A stretch of 64,000 bases of DNA from Phyllobacterium sp. T1293 (GCF_020731415.2 NZ_CP088273.1:1183001-1247000), one strand, 5' to 3'; counted from the stretch's first letter, positions 26,997 to 37,636 are shown. Numbers and translations are program-made. The notes: a model not told the origin generated them from the sequence alone.

Positions 26997-28820
26997 ATGT
27001 GCGGGATTGTTGGAATTATCGGACGCGAACAGGTTGCGCCATTGCTGGTGGATGCGCTGAAACGCCTGGAATATCGCGGTTATGATTCCGCAGGTGTCGC
27101 GACACTCGACAAGGGCGTACTTGACCGGCGCCGTGCCGAAGGCAAGCTCGTTAATCTGGACAATCTTCTGAAGGACGAGCCACTCAGCGGCACAATCGGT
27201 ATCGGTCATACACGCTGGGCCACGCACGGTGCGCCTACTGTCCGTAATGCGCATCCGCATACGACGCCGCGTCTTGCCGTCATTCATAATGGCATTATTG
27301 AGAATTTTGCCGAGCTGCGTAGCGTGCTTGAGAAAGACGGCTATGTCTTTGAAACCGAAACCGATACGGAAACCGTTGCCCATCTTGTGACGCGTGCGCT
27401 TGATCGCGGGCTTTCTCCTGTTGAAGCGGTTCGCCAGAGCTTGCCGGAACTGCGCGGTGCCTTTGCCATTGCAATCATGTTCAAGGGCGAAGAGGATCTG
27501 CTGATTGCCGCTCGCAATGGACCGCCGCTCGCCGTCGGTTACGGCGATGGTGAGATGTATCTGGGCTCGGACGCCATTGCGCTTGCCCCGTTTACCGACA
27601 GACTGTCCTATCTTGAAGACGGTGACTGGGCTGTGCTGACGCGCAACAGCGTGGCGATCTATGACGAAAGCGGCATGGCCGTTAAGCGCCGGATCGAGAA
27701 ATCTGCTGGTACGGCGTTTCTCGTCAGCAAGGGCAATCGCCGCCACTTCATGGAAAAGGAAATTCATGAGCAGCCGGAGGTCATTTCCCATACGCTGTCC
27801 AATTATCTGGATTTTTCCAAGGGCACCATTCGCACCGATGCAGTTCCGTTTGATTTTGCCAAGATCGACCGGATTGCGGCATCCGCATGCGGCACAGCCT
27901 ATTATGCCGGCCTGATCGGCAAATACTGGTTTGAGCAGATTGCCCGGCTCCCGGTTGATATCGATGTCGCATCGGAATTCCGCTATCGCGAAATGCCATT
28001 GTCGAAAGATAGTCTTGCTCTGTTCGTTTCGCAGTCGGGCGAAACCGCGGATACTTTGGCATCGCTGCGTTATTGCAAGCAGCAAGGGTTGAAGATCGGC
28101 TCTGTGGTCAATGTCAAGGAATCGACCATGGCGCGCGAGTCCGACTCTATTTTCCCGACATTAGCCGGTCCGGAAGTCGGCGTTGCCTCGACGAAGGCGT
28201 TCACATGCCAATTGGCAACGCTTGCGTCATTGGCGGTGACCGCAGGCAAGATGCGCGGAACTATCTCGGCTGATGATGAGCGCCGTCTTGTGCATGAGCT
28301 TTCCGAGATTCCGCGTTATGCGACACAGGCATTGAAGCTGGAACATCAGATGGAGGCGATCAGCCGCGATCTGTCACAGGTCAAACATGCGCTTTATCTC
28401 GGCCGTGGCACGAGTTTTCCGCTGGCTCTTGAAGGCGCGCTGAAACTCAAGGAAATTTCCTATATTCATGCGGAAGGCTATGCGGCGGGCGAGTTGAAGC
28501 ATGGTCCCATCGCCCTCATCGATGAACACATGCCTGTCATCGTCATTGCGCCCTATGATCGTTGGTTTGAAAAAACCGTCTCGAATATGCAGGAAGTGGC
28601 GGCGCGTGGTGGCAAGATCATTCTGATTACCGATTCACGCGGCGCTGCGGCCAGCACGTTGAAGACCATGCATACGGTTATTCTGCCTGATATGCCCGAG
28701 ATCATCACACCGATCATTTACGCCCTGCCGATCCAGATGCTGGCTTATTACACCGCCGTGTTCATGGGCACGGACGTGGATCAGCCGCGCAATCTGGCGA
28801 AATCGGTGACGGTGGAGTAA
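26997..28820 (+). CDS. glmS: Glutamine-fructose-6-phosphate aminotransferase (isomerising)
   Basis: Converts fructose-6-phosphate and glutamine to glucosamine-6-phosphate. 607 aa. The N-terminal amidotransferase nucleophile is Cys2 (M-C-G-I-V-G-I-I-G). Next come the H-T-R-W-A-T-H-G loop and two SIS domains (A-C-G-T-A-Y-Y-A-G and G-R-G-T-S-F-P-L-A-L-E-G), then the C-terminal K-S-V-T-V-E. Convergent with recG; the stop codons abut. Confidence 0.98.
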   Translation: MCGIVGIIGREQVAPLLVDALKRLEYRGYDSAGVATLDKGVLDRRRAEGKLVNLDNLLKDEPLSGTIGIGHTRWATHGAPTVRNAHPHTTPRLAVIHNGIIENFAELRSVLEKDGYVFETETDTETVAHLVTRALDRGLSPVEAVRQSLPELRGAFAIAIMFKGEEDLLIAARNGPPLAVGYGDGEMYLGSDAIALAPFTDRLSYLEDGDWAVLTRNSVAIYDESGMAVKRRIEKSAGTAFLVSKGNRRHFMEKEIHEQPEVISHTLSNYLDFSKGTIRTDAVPFDFAKIDRIAASACGTAYYAGLIGKYWFEQIARLPVDIDVASEFRYREMPLSKDSLALFVSQSGETADTLASLRYCKQQGLKIGSVVNVKESTMARESDSIFPTLAGPEVGVASTKAFTCQLATLASLAVTAGKMRGTISADDERRLVHELSEIPRYATQALKLEHQMEAISRDLSQVKHALYLGRGTSFPLALEGALKLKEISYIHAEGYAAGELKHGPIALIDEHMPVIVIAPYDRWFEKTVSNMQEVAARGGKIILITDSRGAAASTLKTMHTVILPDMPEIITPIIYALPIQMLAYYTAVFMGTDVDQPRNLAKSVTVE

Positions 28821-30929
28821 TTACCCGGCGCGAAGGAGCCGCACGGCCTCGTCGCGCTCGAAGAGATAAAGCAGAACGCGCAAAGCTTCGCCGCGCGCGC
28901 TCTGCAATTCCGGGTCGCGCCCCAGAATGTAACGCGCATCCTTGCGGGCGATTTCCAGAAACTCCTGATGAGCTTCGATACTCGCAAGCCGAAAACCCGG
29001 TGTGCCGGATTGCCGGGTGCCCAGCAATTCACCTTCGCCGCGCAGTTTCAGGTCTTCCTCAGCGATTCTAAAGCCGTCTTCCGTCTCGCGCATGATCTCC
29101 AGCCGCGCACGGGCAACTTCGCCCAGCGGACCCTTGTAGAGAAGGAGACAGGTGGAAGGCTTGTCACCTCGGCCAACCCGCCCGCGCAACTGATGCAATT
29201 GGGCAAGGCCGAAGCGTTCAGCATGCTCAATAACGATAATCGTGGCATCGGGCACATCAACACCGACTTCAATGACCGTGGTTGCAATCAGAAGCCGCGT
29301 TTCGCCATTCTTGAACGCGAGCATTGCCGCATCTTTTTCTGGCCCCGTCATGCGGCCATGCACCAAACCGATCTGATCGCCAAGCAAAGGGTGCAGCGAC
29401 TGAAAGCGCTCTTCGGCGGAAACCAGATCAACCAGCTCGGATTCTTCAACCAGCGGGCAGATCCAGTAAATCTTCTGGCCGTCGGCTATGGCTCGGCGCA
29501 TACGGTCAACCAATTCGCTAAGGCGTTCCATCGGCAGAATCGCGGTGGTGATTGGGCGGCGACCCGCGGGTTTTTCAGTCAGCTTTGATACATCCATGTC
29601 ACCGAAGGCAGTCAGAACCAGCGTGCGCGGGATGGGCGTTGCAGTCATGACCAGCATGTCAGGAGCCGAGCCCTTCGATTGAAGCAGCAGCCGTTGATGA
29701 ACGCCAAAGCGGTGCTGTTCATCAATGATTACAAATACTAAGTCGTGGTAGCTAACCTTTTCCTGAAAGAGCGCGTGGGTGCCGATGATGATATGGATCG
29801 CTCCGGTGCGCAGGCCTTCCAGTATATCCTCGCGTTCACGGCCCTTTTCGCGGCCTGTCAACAATGCGGTGTGCAGGCCAGCTTTTGCTGCCAAGGGAGC
29901 TATCGTCGCATAATGCTGGCGCGCCAAAACTTCGGTGGGTACCATGAGAGCCGATTGCCCACCTGACTCCGCGGCATGGGCCATAGCAAGCAGGCCAACG
30001 ACGGTTTTGCCTGATCCCACATCGCCTTGCAGCAATCGGAGCATCCGTTCCGGTTCGCGCAGATCAGCGATGATTTCCTTGATGGCCTGTTGCTGGCTAC
30101 CAGTCAGCGCATAGGGCAATGCGGCAATAATCTTTGCCTTGAGACTTCCATCGCCTTCCAGTTTGCGGCCTGACAGACGACGCGTTTTGAGGCGAACCAA
30201 GGCGAGTGCCAGTTGACCGGCCAGAAACTCGTCATAGGCGAGCCGCTGGCGCGCTGGATGATCCAGCGCGATATCCGTGGGGTCTTGCGGCCGATGAATC
30301 GTTTCAAGCGCCTGCCGGTGCGTCGGAAAAGCATGTTTGGCAAGAACCGGTTCCTCGATCCACTCAGGCATGTCAGGTGCCCGCGCCAAAGCTTCCTGTA
30401 CGCCCCGCGCCAGCACTTTGGGCGATAGGCCAGCGGTCAGGGGATAAACAGGTTCGACCAGTGGCAGCGATGCGGCATCGGCAATAGCGGCGATATGATC
30501 CGGGTGGACCATGGTCGGTCTGCCGTTGAACCATTCAATGCGCCCGGAAACGATGACTGTCTCGCCAACCGGCATGATGTTCTCAAGCCAAGCCAGCTTT
30601 GCATGAAAGAACACAAGGCCGATTTCACCCGTGTCGTCATGGGCAAAAACGCGGTGAGGGACATTACTGCGTCCCTTTGGTGGCGGCTGGTGGCGATCAA
30701 TACGGACTTCCAGCGTGACAATGGCACCTTCCGGCGCGTAGGCGATTCCCGGGCGATTGCGCCTGTCGATAACACTGTTGGGCGGCAGATAAACGAGATT
30801 ACCGACGCGCGGTTCGGTTCCGGGTGGCTGCGTGCCGAGCAAAGTGGCAAGCAGGCCCGTCACTTTCGGTCCGATACCGGGAAGCGAGCGTACGGAAGCA
30901 AACAGGGGATCAAGCAAAGATGGACGCAT
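28821..30929 (-). CDS. recG: ATP-dependent DNA helicase RecG
   Basis: Remodels stalled replication forks and branch-migrates Holliday junctions. 702 aa. An N-terminal wedge/OB domain precedes a superfamily 2 helicase core with Walker A L-L-Q-G-D-V-G-S-G-K-T, DEQH box V-I-I-D-E-Q-H-R-F-G and motif VI Q-L-R-G-R-V-G-R-G. The start M-R-P-S-L-L-D-P-L-F matches the family N-terminus. Divergent from sdhE-mfd across about 130 bases. Confidence 0.97.
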   Translation of the reverse strand: MRPSLLDPLFASVRSLPGIGPKVTGLLATLLGTQPPGTEPRVGNLVYLPPNSVIDRRNRPGIAYAPEGAIVTLEVRIDRHQPPPKGRSNVPHRVFAHDDTGEIGLVFFHAKLAWLENIMPVGETVIVSGRIEWFNGRPTMVHPDHIAAIADAASLPLVEPVYPLTAGLSPKVLARGVQEALARAPDMPEWIEEPVLAKHAFPTHRQALETIHRPQDPTDIALDHPARQRLAYDEFLAGQLALALVRLKTRRLSGRKLEGDGSLKAKIIAALPYALTGSQQQAIKEIIADLREPERMLRLLQGDVGSGKTVVGLLAMAHAAESGGQSALMVPTEVLARQHYATIAPLAAKAGLHTALLTGREKGREREDILEGLRTGAIHIIIGTHALFQEKVSYHDLVFVIIDEQHRFGVHQRLLLQSKGSAPDMLVMTATPIPRTLVLTAFGDMDVSKLTEKPAGRRPITTAILPMERLSELVDRMRRAIADGQKIYWICPLVEESELVDLVSAEERFQSLHPLLGDQIGLVHGRMTGPEKDAAMLAFKNGETRLLIATTVIEVGVDVPDATIIVIEHAERFGLAQLHQLRGRVGRGDKPSTCLLLYKGPLGEVARARLEIMRETEDGFRIAEEDLKLRGEGELLGTRQSGTPGFRLASIEAHQEFLEIARKDARYILGRDPELQSARGEALRVLLYLFERDEAVRLLRAG

Positions 30930-31060
30930 TCCTTAGGTTTAACGTCTTCAAAGCGCGTTGCAAGGCTGACAGCGGCGTCAATGCACGCTATACCCAGCCG
31001 CAATCCTATGGCTTCCCGCCCAGCCGAAGCCTTTTCATGATATTCCAAGGGAGACTGTCC

Positions 31061-31348
31061 ATGACCGGAAGCAGTCGTTCAACAGTTGATCTGCCACCAA
31101 GACAGCGCAAAATCCTGTTCCGTTCCTGGCATCGCGGCATGCGCGAGATGGATCTGATTCTCGGACAATTTGCCGATGCACATATTGAAAGCCTGACGGA
31201 AGCCGAGCTTGATCAGTATGAAGAACTGATGGAAGCGCTTGACCGTGACCTGCTCAAATGGGTCACCGGGGAGGCTGACGTTCCCGCCGAATATGACACG
31301 CCGATCTTTCACAGGATCCTGGCTTCCCGAAACACAATGAAATTCTGA
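31061..31348 (+). CDS. sdhE: FAD assembly factor SdhE
   Basis: 95 aa. SdhE/Sdh5 promotes covalent flavinylation of the succinate dehydrogenase flavoprotein. The signature R-S-W-H-R-G-M-R-E-M-D-L-I-L-G (corresponding to RGxxE) is present. AAGGGAG precedes ATG 31061 by seven bases; longer upstream starts are unlikely. mfd follows after six bases and has no ribosome site of its own, so coupling is probable. Confidence 0.92.
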   Translation: MTGSSRSTVDLPPRQRKILFRSWHRGMREMDLILGQFADAHIESLTEAELDQYEELMEALDRDLLKWVTGEADVPAEYDTPIFHRILASRNTMKF

Positions 31349-31354
31349 TCAGAT

Positions 31355-34300
31355 ATGACTGCCTTTTCCAAACTCGGACTGAAACCGGATATCAACGGAC
31401 ATGTCGTCATTGACGGCGTGGTCGATGGCTATGAAGCCTTTACGCTGGCCAAAGTGGTTGCCGAAGCGGGCGCGGGCGGTCCGGTGCTGTTCATCGCCAG
31501 TGATGGCCAGCGCGTTGCTGATATCGAGCAGGTCTTGAATTTCGTGCAGCCTGATCTGCCGGTGCTGCAACTGCCCGGCTGGGACTGTCTGCCCTATGAT
31601 CGGGTATCGCCCGGTTCCGATACGGCAGCACGGCGGCTGGCGGCGTTGGCTGGCCTTGCTTCCCTGCGCGATCAGAAACATCCGGGTGTCATTCTGGCGA
31701 CCGCCAATGCGGTGCTGCAAAAGCTACCGCCGCGCAAAGTACTGGCTGAGCAGCTGTTTCTCGCCAAGCCCGGCAACAGAATTGACATGAATGCACTGGT
31801 TCAACGCCTTGAAAACAATGGATTTGAGCGCGTTTCGACCGTGCGCGATGTTGGCGAATACGCGGTGCGCGGTGGTATTCTTGATCTTTTCGTTCCGGGA
31901 GCGGAAGAGCCACTAAGGCTTGATTTCTTCGGTGATACGCTCGAATCCATCCGCACCTTCGATGCCGCGTCCCAGCGTACATCAAGCCAGAAAACCGAAT
32001 TTTCCATGCAGCCGATGAGCGAAATCACCCTCTCGCCCGAGACAATCAGCCGGTTCCGCTCGCAATATGTGCAGAAATTCGGCGCGCCTTCGCGTGATGA
32101 CGCTCTTTATCAGGCGATATCCGAAGGCCGCCGCTTTGCCGGCATGGAGCATTGGTTACCGCTCTTCTATGAGCGTATGGAAACCGTATTTGATCATGCG
32201 GGCAACATGCCTGTTATTTTCGATCATCTGGCACATGAAGCAATGGCCGAACGCCATAAGATGGTGGTCGATCACTATGAGGCGCGCAAAAAGCAGTCCA
32301 ATGGTACTGAACCGGGTGAAGCAGTGCCTTACAAGCCGGTCGAACCGGGCTCACTCTATCTGACACCGGCGGAAGTTGAGGCTGCGGCGATTTCATCGGG
32401 GATGCGGATTGATTTTTCGCCCTTCGACGCACCGTTTGTTACGGGCCGGTCAGTGATCCATGCGGGTGCCCATCGTGGACGGACATTCGTTGAGGAACGC
32501 ACCGCCAAAGATGCCAATGTGTTCGACAGTGTGGTCAAGCACATCGCCGATGAACGTGCGGCGGGTAGAAAGGTGCTGCTGGCCGCATGGAGCGAGGGAT
32601 CGCGCGACCGGCTGATACAGGTTCTGAACGAGCATGGCCTCGAAAAGATCGAGTTGGTCGAAGACCTGCGCACGGTCAAGGCACTGGCTCGCGACAAGAT
32701 CACCGCTGGTATTTTGTCGCTGGAAACCGGTTTTGATGCGGGTGATCTCGTTGTGGTCGCCGAGCAGGATATTCTGGGTGATCGGCTCATTCGCCGGTCC
32801 AAGCGGCGTAAGCGCGATCAGGATTTCATCAGCGAAGTGGCTGCCCTGAATGCGGGTGATATTGTTGTCCATGTGGATCACGGTATCGGCCGGTTTATCG
32901 GTTTGCGCACGATTACAGCGGCGGGTGCGCCGCATGACTGTCTCGAAATCCATTATTCGGGCGATGATCGCCTGTTCCTGCCGGTTGAAAATATCGAACT
33001 TCTGTCACGCTTTGGTTCGGAAAGCTCGACGGCGGTTCTCGACAAGCTTGGCGGCGGTGCCTGGCAGGCGCGCAAGGCCAAGCTGAAAAAACGGCTGCTT
33101 GAGATTGCCGGGCATCTGATCCGCATCGCTGCGGAGCGGCAGATGCGCGGGGCACCGGTGCTTACGCCACCCGATGGGCTGTATGGAGAGTTTGCGGCGC
33201 GTTTCCCCTATGACGAGACGGAAGATCAGGACCGGGCCATTGAGGCTGTCATTGATGACCTTTCGCTCGGTAAGCCGATGGATCGCCTGATCTGCGGCGA
33301 TGTGGGGTTTGGCAAGACGGAAGTGGCACTGCGTGCAGCCTTTGTTGCGGCGCTCAATGGGGTTCAGGTGGCCGTCGTGGTGCCAACCACACTGCTTTCG
33401 CGTCAGCACTACAAGACATTTTCGACGCGGTTTCAGGGTTTGCCTGTGAATGTGGCACAGGCGTCGCGACTTGTTGGTTCCAAGGAATTGGCGGAGAACA
33501 AGAAAGGCATTGCGGAAGGTCAGATTGATATTGTTGTTGGCACGCACGCGTTGCTCGGGTCGGGTATCAAGTTCAAGAATCTCGGCCTTTTGATCATCGA
33601 TGAAGAACAGCACTTTGGCGTCAAGCACAAGGAACGGCTGAAAGATCTCAAATCTGACGTGCATGTGCTGACACTGTCAGCCACGCCGATACCGCGCACA
33701 TTGCAACTGGCTCTGACAGGCGTTCGCGAATTGTCGCTGATCACCACGCCGCCGGTTGATCGCATGGCGGTGCGCACATTCGTGTCGCCATTCGATCCTC
33801 TGGTCATCCGCGAGACATTGCTGCGCGAGCGTTATCGAGGCGGTCAGAGCTTTTATGTCTGCCCGCGTATCTCTGACTTAAGCGAAATCAAGGATTTTCT
33901 GGATTCGCAGGTACCGGAGTTGAAAGTGGCGACCGCGCATGGGCAAATGCCGCCCGGCGAACTCGACGACATCATGAATGCTTTCTATGACGGGCAATAT
34001 GATGTGCTTTTGTCGACAACCATCGTGGAATCCGGCCTCGATATTCCGACGGCCAATACGCTGATCATCCACCGCGCCGATATGTTCGGTCTTGCCCAGC
34101 TTTATCAGTTGCGCGGCCGGGTTGGACGTTCGAAGCAGCGCGCCTTTGCGTTGTTCACTCTGCCTGCCAACAAAATGCTGACGCAGATGGCCGACCGCAG
34201 GCTGAAAGTGTTGCAGTCGCTTGATACGCTCGGTGCCGGCTTTCAGCTGGCGAGCCACGATATGGATATCCGCGGTGCTGGCAATCTGCTCGGCGAAGAG

Positions 34301-34852
34301 CAGTCAGGCCATATCAAGGAAGTTGGTTTCGAACTCTATCAGCAGATGCTTGAGGAAGCCGTTTCCGAGATCAAGGGGACAGGCGAGGTCGATGACGGTC
34401 ACTGGTCGCCGCAGATTGCTGTGGGCACAGCCGTGATGATTCCGGAAACCTATGTGCCTGACCTGCAATTGCGTCTGGGTCTCTATCGCCGTCTGGCTGA
34501 TCTGGAAGAGTTGCAGGACATTGACGGCTTTGGTGCAGAGCTTATCGACCGGTTCGGACCTTTGCCGGATGAAGTCCAGCACCTGCTCAAGATCGTTTAT
34601 ATCAAGGCGCTTTGCCGCCGCGCCAATGTCGACAAACTTGATGCGGGGCCGAAGGGCATTGTCATCCAGTTCCGCAACAAGACGTTCAACAATCCGGCAG
34701 CATTGGTGAAAATGATCGGCGAGCAGGGCTCAATGGCGAAAATCCGCCCGGATCAAAGCATTGTGTTTGTGCGGGATTGGCCAACGGCGGAAAAGCGCCT
34801 GAATGGCGCAGCTGTAGTGATGACGCAATTGGCAAAACTGGCCGCCGCATAA
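31355..34852 (+). CDS. mfd: Transcription-repair coupling factor
   Basis: Removes stalled RNA polymerase from damaged DNA and recruits UvrA. 1165 aa. The N-terminal UvrB-like module (Q-L-P-G-W-D-C-L-P-Y-D-R-V-S-P) is followed by the CarD-like RNA polymerase-interaction domain (I-V-H-V-D-H-G-I-G-R-F-I-G). The RecG-like translocase has Walker A C-G-D-V-G-F-G-K-T-E and DEEQ L-I-I-D-E-E-Q-H-F-G, and a C-terminal TRCF domain. Ends in a terminator overlapping its stop codon. Confidence 0.98.
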   Translation: MTAFSKLGLKPDINGHVVIDGVVDGYEAFTLAKVVAEAGAGGPVLFIASDGQRVADIEQVLNFVQPDLPVLQLPGWDCLPYDRVSPGSDTAARRLAALAGLASLRDQKHPGVILATANAVLQKLPPRKVLAEQLFLAKPGNRIDMNALVQRLENNGFERVSTVRDVGEYAVRGGILDLFVPGAEEPLRLDFFGDTLESIRTFDAASQRTSSQKTEFSMQPMSEITLSPETISRFRSQYVQKFGAPSRDDALYQAISEGRRFAGMEHWLPLFYERMETVFDHAGNMPVIFDHLAHEAMAERHKMVVDHYEARKKQSNGTEPGEAVPYKPVEPGSLYLTPAEVEAAAISSGMRIDFSPFDAPFVTGRSVIHAGAHRGRTFVEERTAKDANVFDSVVKHIADERAAGRKVLLAAWSEGSRDRLIQVLNEHGLEKIELVEDLRTVKALARDKITAGILSLETGFDAGDLVVVAEQDILGDRLIRRSKRRKRDQDFISEVAALNAGDIVVHVDHGIGRFIGLRTITAAGAPHDCLEIHYSGDDRLFLPVENIELLSRFGSESSTAVLDKLGGGAWQARKAKLKKRLLEIAGHLIRIAAERQMRGAPVLTPPDGLYGEFAARFPYDETEDQDRAIEAVIDDLSLGKPMDRLICGDVGFGKTEVALRAAFVAALNGVQVAVVVPTTLLSRQHYKTFSTRFQGLPVNVAQASRLVGSKELAENKKGIAEGQIDIVVGTHALLGSGIKFKNLGLLIIDEEQHFGVKHKERLKDLKSDVHVLTLSATPIPRTLQLALTGVRELSLITTPPVDRMAVRTFVSPFDPLVIRETLLRERYRGGQSFYVCPRISDLSEIKDFLDSQVPELKVATAHGQMPPGELDDIMNAFYDGQYDVLLSTTIVESGLDIPTANTLIIHRADMFGLAQLYQLRGRVGRSKQRAFALFTLPANKMLTQMADRRLKVLQSLDTLGAGFQLASHDMDIRGAGNLLGEEQSGHIKEVGFELYQQMLEEAVSEIKGTGEVDDGHWSPQIAVGTAVMIPETYVPDLQLRLGLYRRLADLEELQDIDGFGAELIDRFGPLPDEVQHLLKIVYIKALCRRANVDKLDAGPKGIVIQFRNKTFNNPAALVKMIGEQGSMAKIRPDQSIVFVRDWPTAEKRLNGAAVVMTQLAKLAAA

Positions 34853-34864
34853 GCGGCCAGTTTT
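34834..34864 (+). terminator. Rho-independent terminator of mfd
   Basis: A 12-bp stem (34834-34845 with 34853-34864, core ACTGGCCGC) with a 7-base loop that contains the mfd stop codon is followed by seven T residues (34861-34867). Confidence 0.9.
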
Positions 34865-34870
34865 TTTGGA

Positions 34871-35536
34871 TCAGACTGGTCGAGGCTCGAACCCATCGGC
34901 CGTCTGGCGAATGGCATCAGCCAGTGCATCAGCGGATTGCGCACCCATAACCGCGTATTTCTGGTCAAGAATGAAGCAGGGAACGCCGCGAACGCCAATC
35001 TGGTTGGCGGTGTCGATCTCTTGACGCACGCCAACGCTGTCCGCATCGGTTGGCAAAAGGCTCGCCACGATGGCACTGTCCATGCCTGCCTCTTCGGCAG
35101 CTTCAATCAGCACCTGATGGTCGCCAATATTCTTTCCCTGTTCAAAATAATAGGAAAACAGAATGCCAACGATCTTGTCCTGAACATCGGGACCGGCTTG
35201 TGACGCCCAACGGATCAGACGATGTGCATCAAGCGTATTCGGAGCGATTTCGATCGCCTCGAAATCAAACTCAATGCCTTCTTCCTTGCCAAGTTCGATC
35301 AATTGCTGATGCACTTCAAAGATTTTATCGCTGCTGCCGAATTTTTCAGTCATGTACCGATTGCGATCCTTGCCCTGTTTGGGAAGGGTGGGATCAAGCT
35401 GAAATGGCCGCCAATTGACTGTCACATCCAGTTCAGGGTTAAGGGCGAGAGCACTTTCAAGCCGCTTGCGACCGACAAAACACCAAGGGCAGACGACATC
35501 CGATACAACGTCGATCGTGAATTTCTTTTCGCTCAT
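34871..35536 (-). CDS. DsbA-family oxidoreductase, FrnE-like
   Basis: 221 aa thioredoxin-fold protein with the helical DsbA insertion. The redox motif is C-P-W-C at residues 16-19 (D-V-V-C-P-W-C-F-V-G). There is no signal peptide, so it is cytoplasmic, as in the FrnE/HCCA-isomerase-like subgroup of predicted dithiol-disulfide isomerases. The C-terminal G-V-R-G-V-P-C-F-I-L-D motif supplies the cis-proline. It is separated from the upstream substrate-binding protein gene by nine bases in the same direction. Confidence 0.9.
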   Translation of the reverse strand: MSEKKFTIDVVSDVVCPWCFVGRKRLESALALNPELDVTVNWRPFQLDPTLPKQGKDRNRYMTEKFGSSDKIFEVHQQLIELGKEEGIEFDFEAIEIAPNTLDAHRLIRWASQAGPDVQDKIVGILFSYYFEQGKNIGDHQVLIEAAEEAGMDSAIVASLLPTDADSVGVRQEIDTANQIGVRGVPCFILDQKYAVMGAQSADALADAIRQTADGFEPRPV

Positions 35537-35545
35537 GATTTCAAC

Positions 35546-37363
35546 CTATCGTTTATCGGACCACCAGGTCGGGAGCTGGTAGCCAATGAGGGATGTCTTG
35601 TCCGGATGCTTGATGTAGGACCACCGGGCAACCCATTGCGCGGGCTGGTAGTAAATAGGTACGAAATAATTCCCCGAAATCAACACCCTGTCGAGTGCCC
35701 GCACAGCGCTCTCGAACTTCGTCTGGGTGCGGACAGCCAGCATTTCGTTGATCAAAGCATCGACGGCAGGATCAGCCACGCCGGCATAATTGAAACTGCC
35801 GTTCACATCCCGGGATACGCTGCTCCAGCGGCGCGTCTGTTCAAAACCGGGCGAAAGGGAGCCGGAATAGGCGCCGAGAATGATGTCGTAGTCAAAGGTT
35901 TCCAGACGCTTTTGATATTGCGCATCATCGACGGTGCGAATTGTAACGCCGATGCCAAGGCGCTCCAGCGTACGTTTATAGGCAAGGCCCAGCCGTTCTT
36001 CGGCCACGGAACGGGTGAGAATTTCAAACGTCAGCGGCATCCCCTTGGGGTCCAGCATCACTTCGTCTTTAATTGAATATCCCTTGCTGACGAGAGTGTC
36101 GTAAGCGCGCTTCATTTCCTTGCGGTCGCGTCCGGAACCGTCAGTCTGGGCTGGCGCGTATGTTCCATCCATCACATCCGGTGAAACGGCATTTGGATAG
36201 GGTGCAAGAAGAGCGCGTTCGGTTGCGTCAGCTGGTTTGCCGAGAGCAGATAGGTCAGAACCCTGCCAATAACTGCCAAGTCGCTGGTATCGACCTGCGT
36301 AGAGATTGCGATTGGTCCATTCGAAATCAAACATCATCGAAAGCGCACCGCGTACATCCCGATCAGCGAATTTTTCCCGCCGTGTATTGAATGCAAAGCC
36401 AAATACATTGGATGGTGATTTGGTTTCAAACGTTTCCTGAACGACGCGCCCGTCTTTGAATGCGGGAAAATTATAGGACGAGGCCCATTTGTTTGGATCG
36501 CCTTCCATGAAGATATCAAAGACACCCTTTTTGAACGCCTCAAACTGTGATTGCTCAGTACGGAAATATTCGATGGTGACTGTATCGAAATTATTGAAAC
36601 CGCGACGGCTAGGAATATCGGCTGCCCAATAGGCGGGGTTGCGTTTGTAGACGATACGTTGACCGGGCTGAATTTTCGCAATGGTGTAAGGGCCGCTGCC
36701 AATAGGCGGTGTCAGTGGTGAACTGTCGAATTTTTCCGGATCAATGGCGTGTTTGGGAAGAATTGGCATCAGAGCCAGAACGAGTGGAAACTCGCGGTCA
36801 GCCTTGTCGTTGAAGGTAAAACGAATACCGCGTTCGCCGATTTTCTCAATATTCGAGATTCGGTCCATGCGCTGCTTGTATTGAGGCAGACCCTTTTCAG
36901 CCAAAAGGTTGAACGTAAAAATAACATCCTCAGGCGTGATTGGCTCACCATCCGACCATTTTGCCTTCGGATTCAGTGTGAATTCAACCCATGTCCGCTC
37001 ATCATTGGTTTCCACAGTCTCGGCAAGCAGACCATACATGGTGAAGGGTTCATCGGCGCTGCGCTGCATGAGCGTTTCATAAATCAGATTGCCGAATTGA
37101 AGGTCATTGAAGATGCCGCGCGCTGTGGTGCGCAGGCTTTTTACGAGAAACGGGTTCAGGCTATCGAATGTACCGACGACGCCATAGGTGATCGAGCCGC
37201 CCTTGGGCGCGTCAGGGTTCACATAGGGGAAATATTGGTAATCAGCGGGCAGGGCGGGCTCACCGCGCATAGCGATTCCATGTTTTGGCTCGGCAAAAGC
37301 TGCACTTGTTGCCGAACAAGCCACGGCCAGCAGCGCCAAAATCTGGAAACTTCTCTTCAACAT
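35546..37363 (-). CDS. Extracellular solute-binding protein family 5 (YejA-like)
   Basis: 605 aa periplasmic binding protein for peptides or related compounds. Signal peptide R-S-F-Q-I-L-A-L-L-A-V-A-C-S-A-T-S-A-A-F-A. The mature chain has the SBP_bac_5 features G-T-F-D-S-L-N-P-F and W-S-D-G-E-P-I-T-P-E-D-V-I-F-T. The start is ATG 37363 with AAGG upstream; an extension to 37459 would put 32 unlikely residues before the signal peptide. No permease or ATPase genes are adjacent, so it must work with a transporter encoded elsewhere (in related bacteria yejBEF). Confidence 0.88.
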   Translation of the reverse strand: MLKRSFQILALLAVACSATSAAFAEPKHGIAMRGEPALPADYQYFPYVNPDAPKGGSITYGVVGTFDSLNPFLVKSLRTTARGIFNDLQFGNLIYETLMQRSADEPFTMYGLLAETVETNDERTWVEFTLNPKAKWSDGEPITPEDVIFTFNLLAEKGLPQYKQRMDRISNIEKIGERGIRFTFNDKADREFPLVLALMPILPKHAIDPEKFDSSPLTPPIGSGPYTIAKIQPGQRIVYKRNPAYWAADIPSRRGFNNFDTVTIEYFRTEQSQFEAFKKGVFDIFMEGDPNKWASSYNFPAFKDGRVVQETFETKSPSNVFGFAFNTRREKFADRDVRGALSMMFDFEWTNRNLYAGRYQRLGSYWQGSDLSALGKPADATERALLAPYPNAVSPDVMDGTYAPAQTDGSGRDRKEMKRAYDTLVSKGYSIKDEVMLDPKGMPLTFEILTRSVAEERLGLAYKRTLERLGIGVTIRTVDDAQYQKRLETFDYDIILGAYSGSLSPGFEQTRRWSSVSRDVNGSFNYAGVADPAVDALINEMLAVRTQTKFESAVRALDRVLISGNYFVPIYYQPAQWVARWSYIKHPDKTSLIGYQLPTWWSDKR

Positions 37364-37636
37364 CGTCTCAACCTTGCGTCCCCTTAGCGGGATTTCCCTT
37401 TGATTCGCCCACAAGATTACCATCTCGTGACGATTCTGCGGCCAAACGGGTGTAATCATCTTCGCGAAATGACAACAGTGCTAAAAGTAGTCTGGATTTG
37501 CATTAACATGCAGTGTAACACGACGTTCGAGACCAAGGGTCACTCTGTTGCCTTATTTGGTAACCAAGCCAGATGGAGCAATTCTTAGTGATCAAGTTAC
37601 ACTTCGGATAAGTGCGCTGAAAGGAACCAGTTGACC

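Noticed and set aside
26898..28085. 395-codon open frame antisense to glmS
   Set aside because: Lies fully opposite an intact, well conserved enzyme gene. The translation has no domain, hydrophobic pattern or ribosome site.
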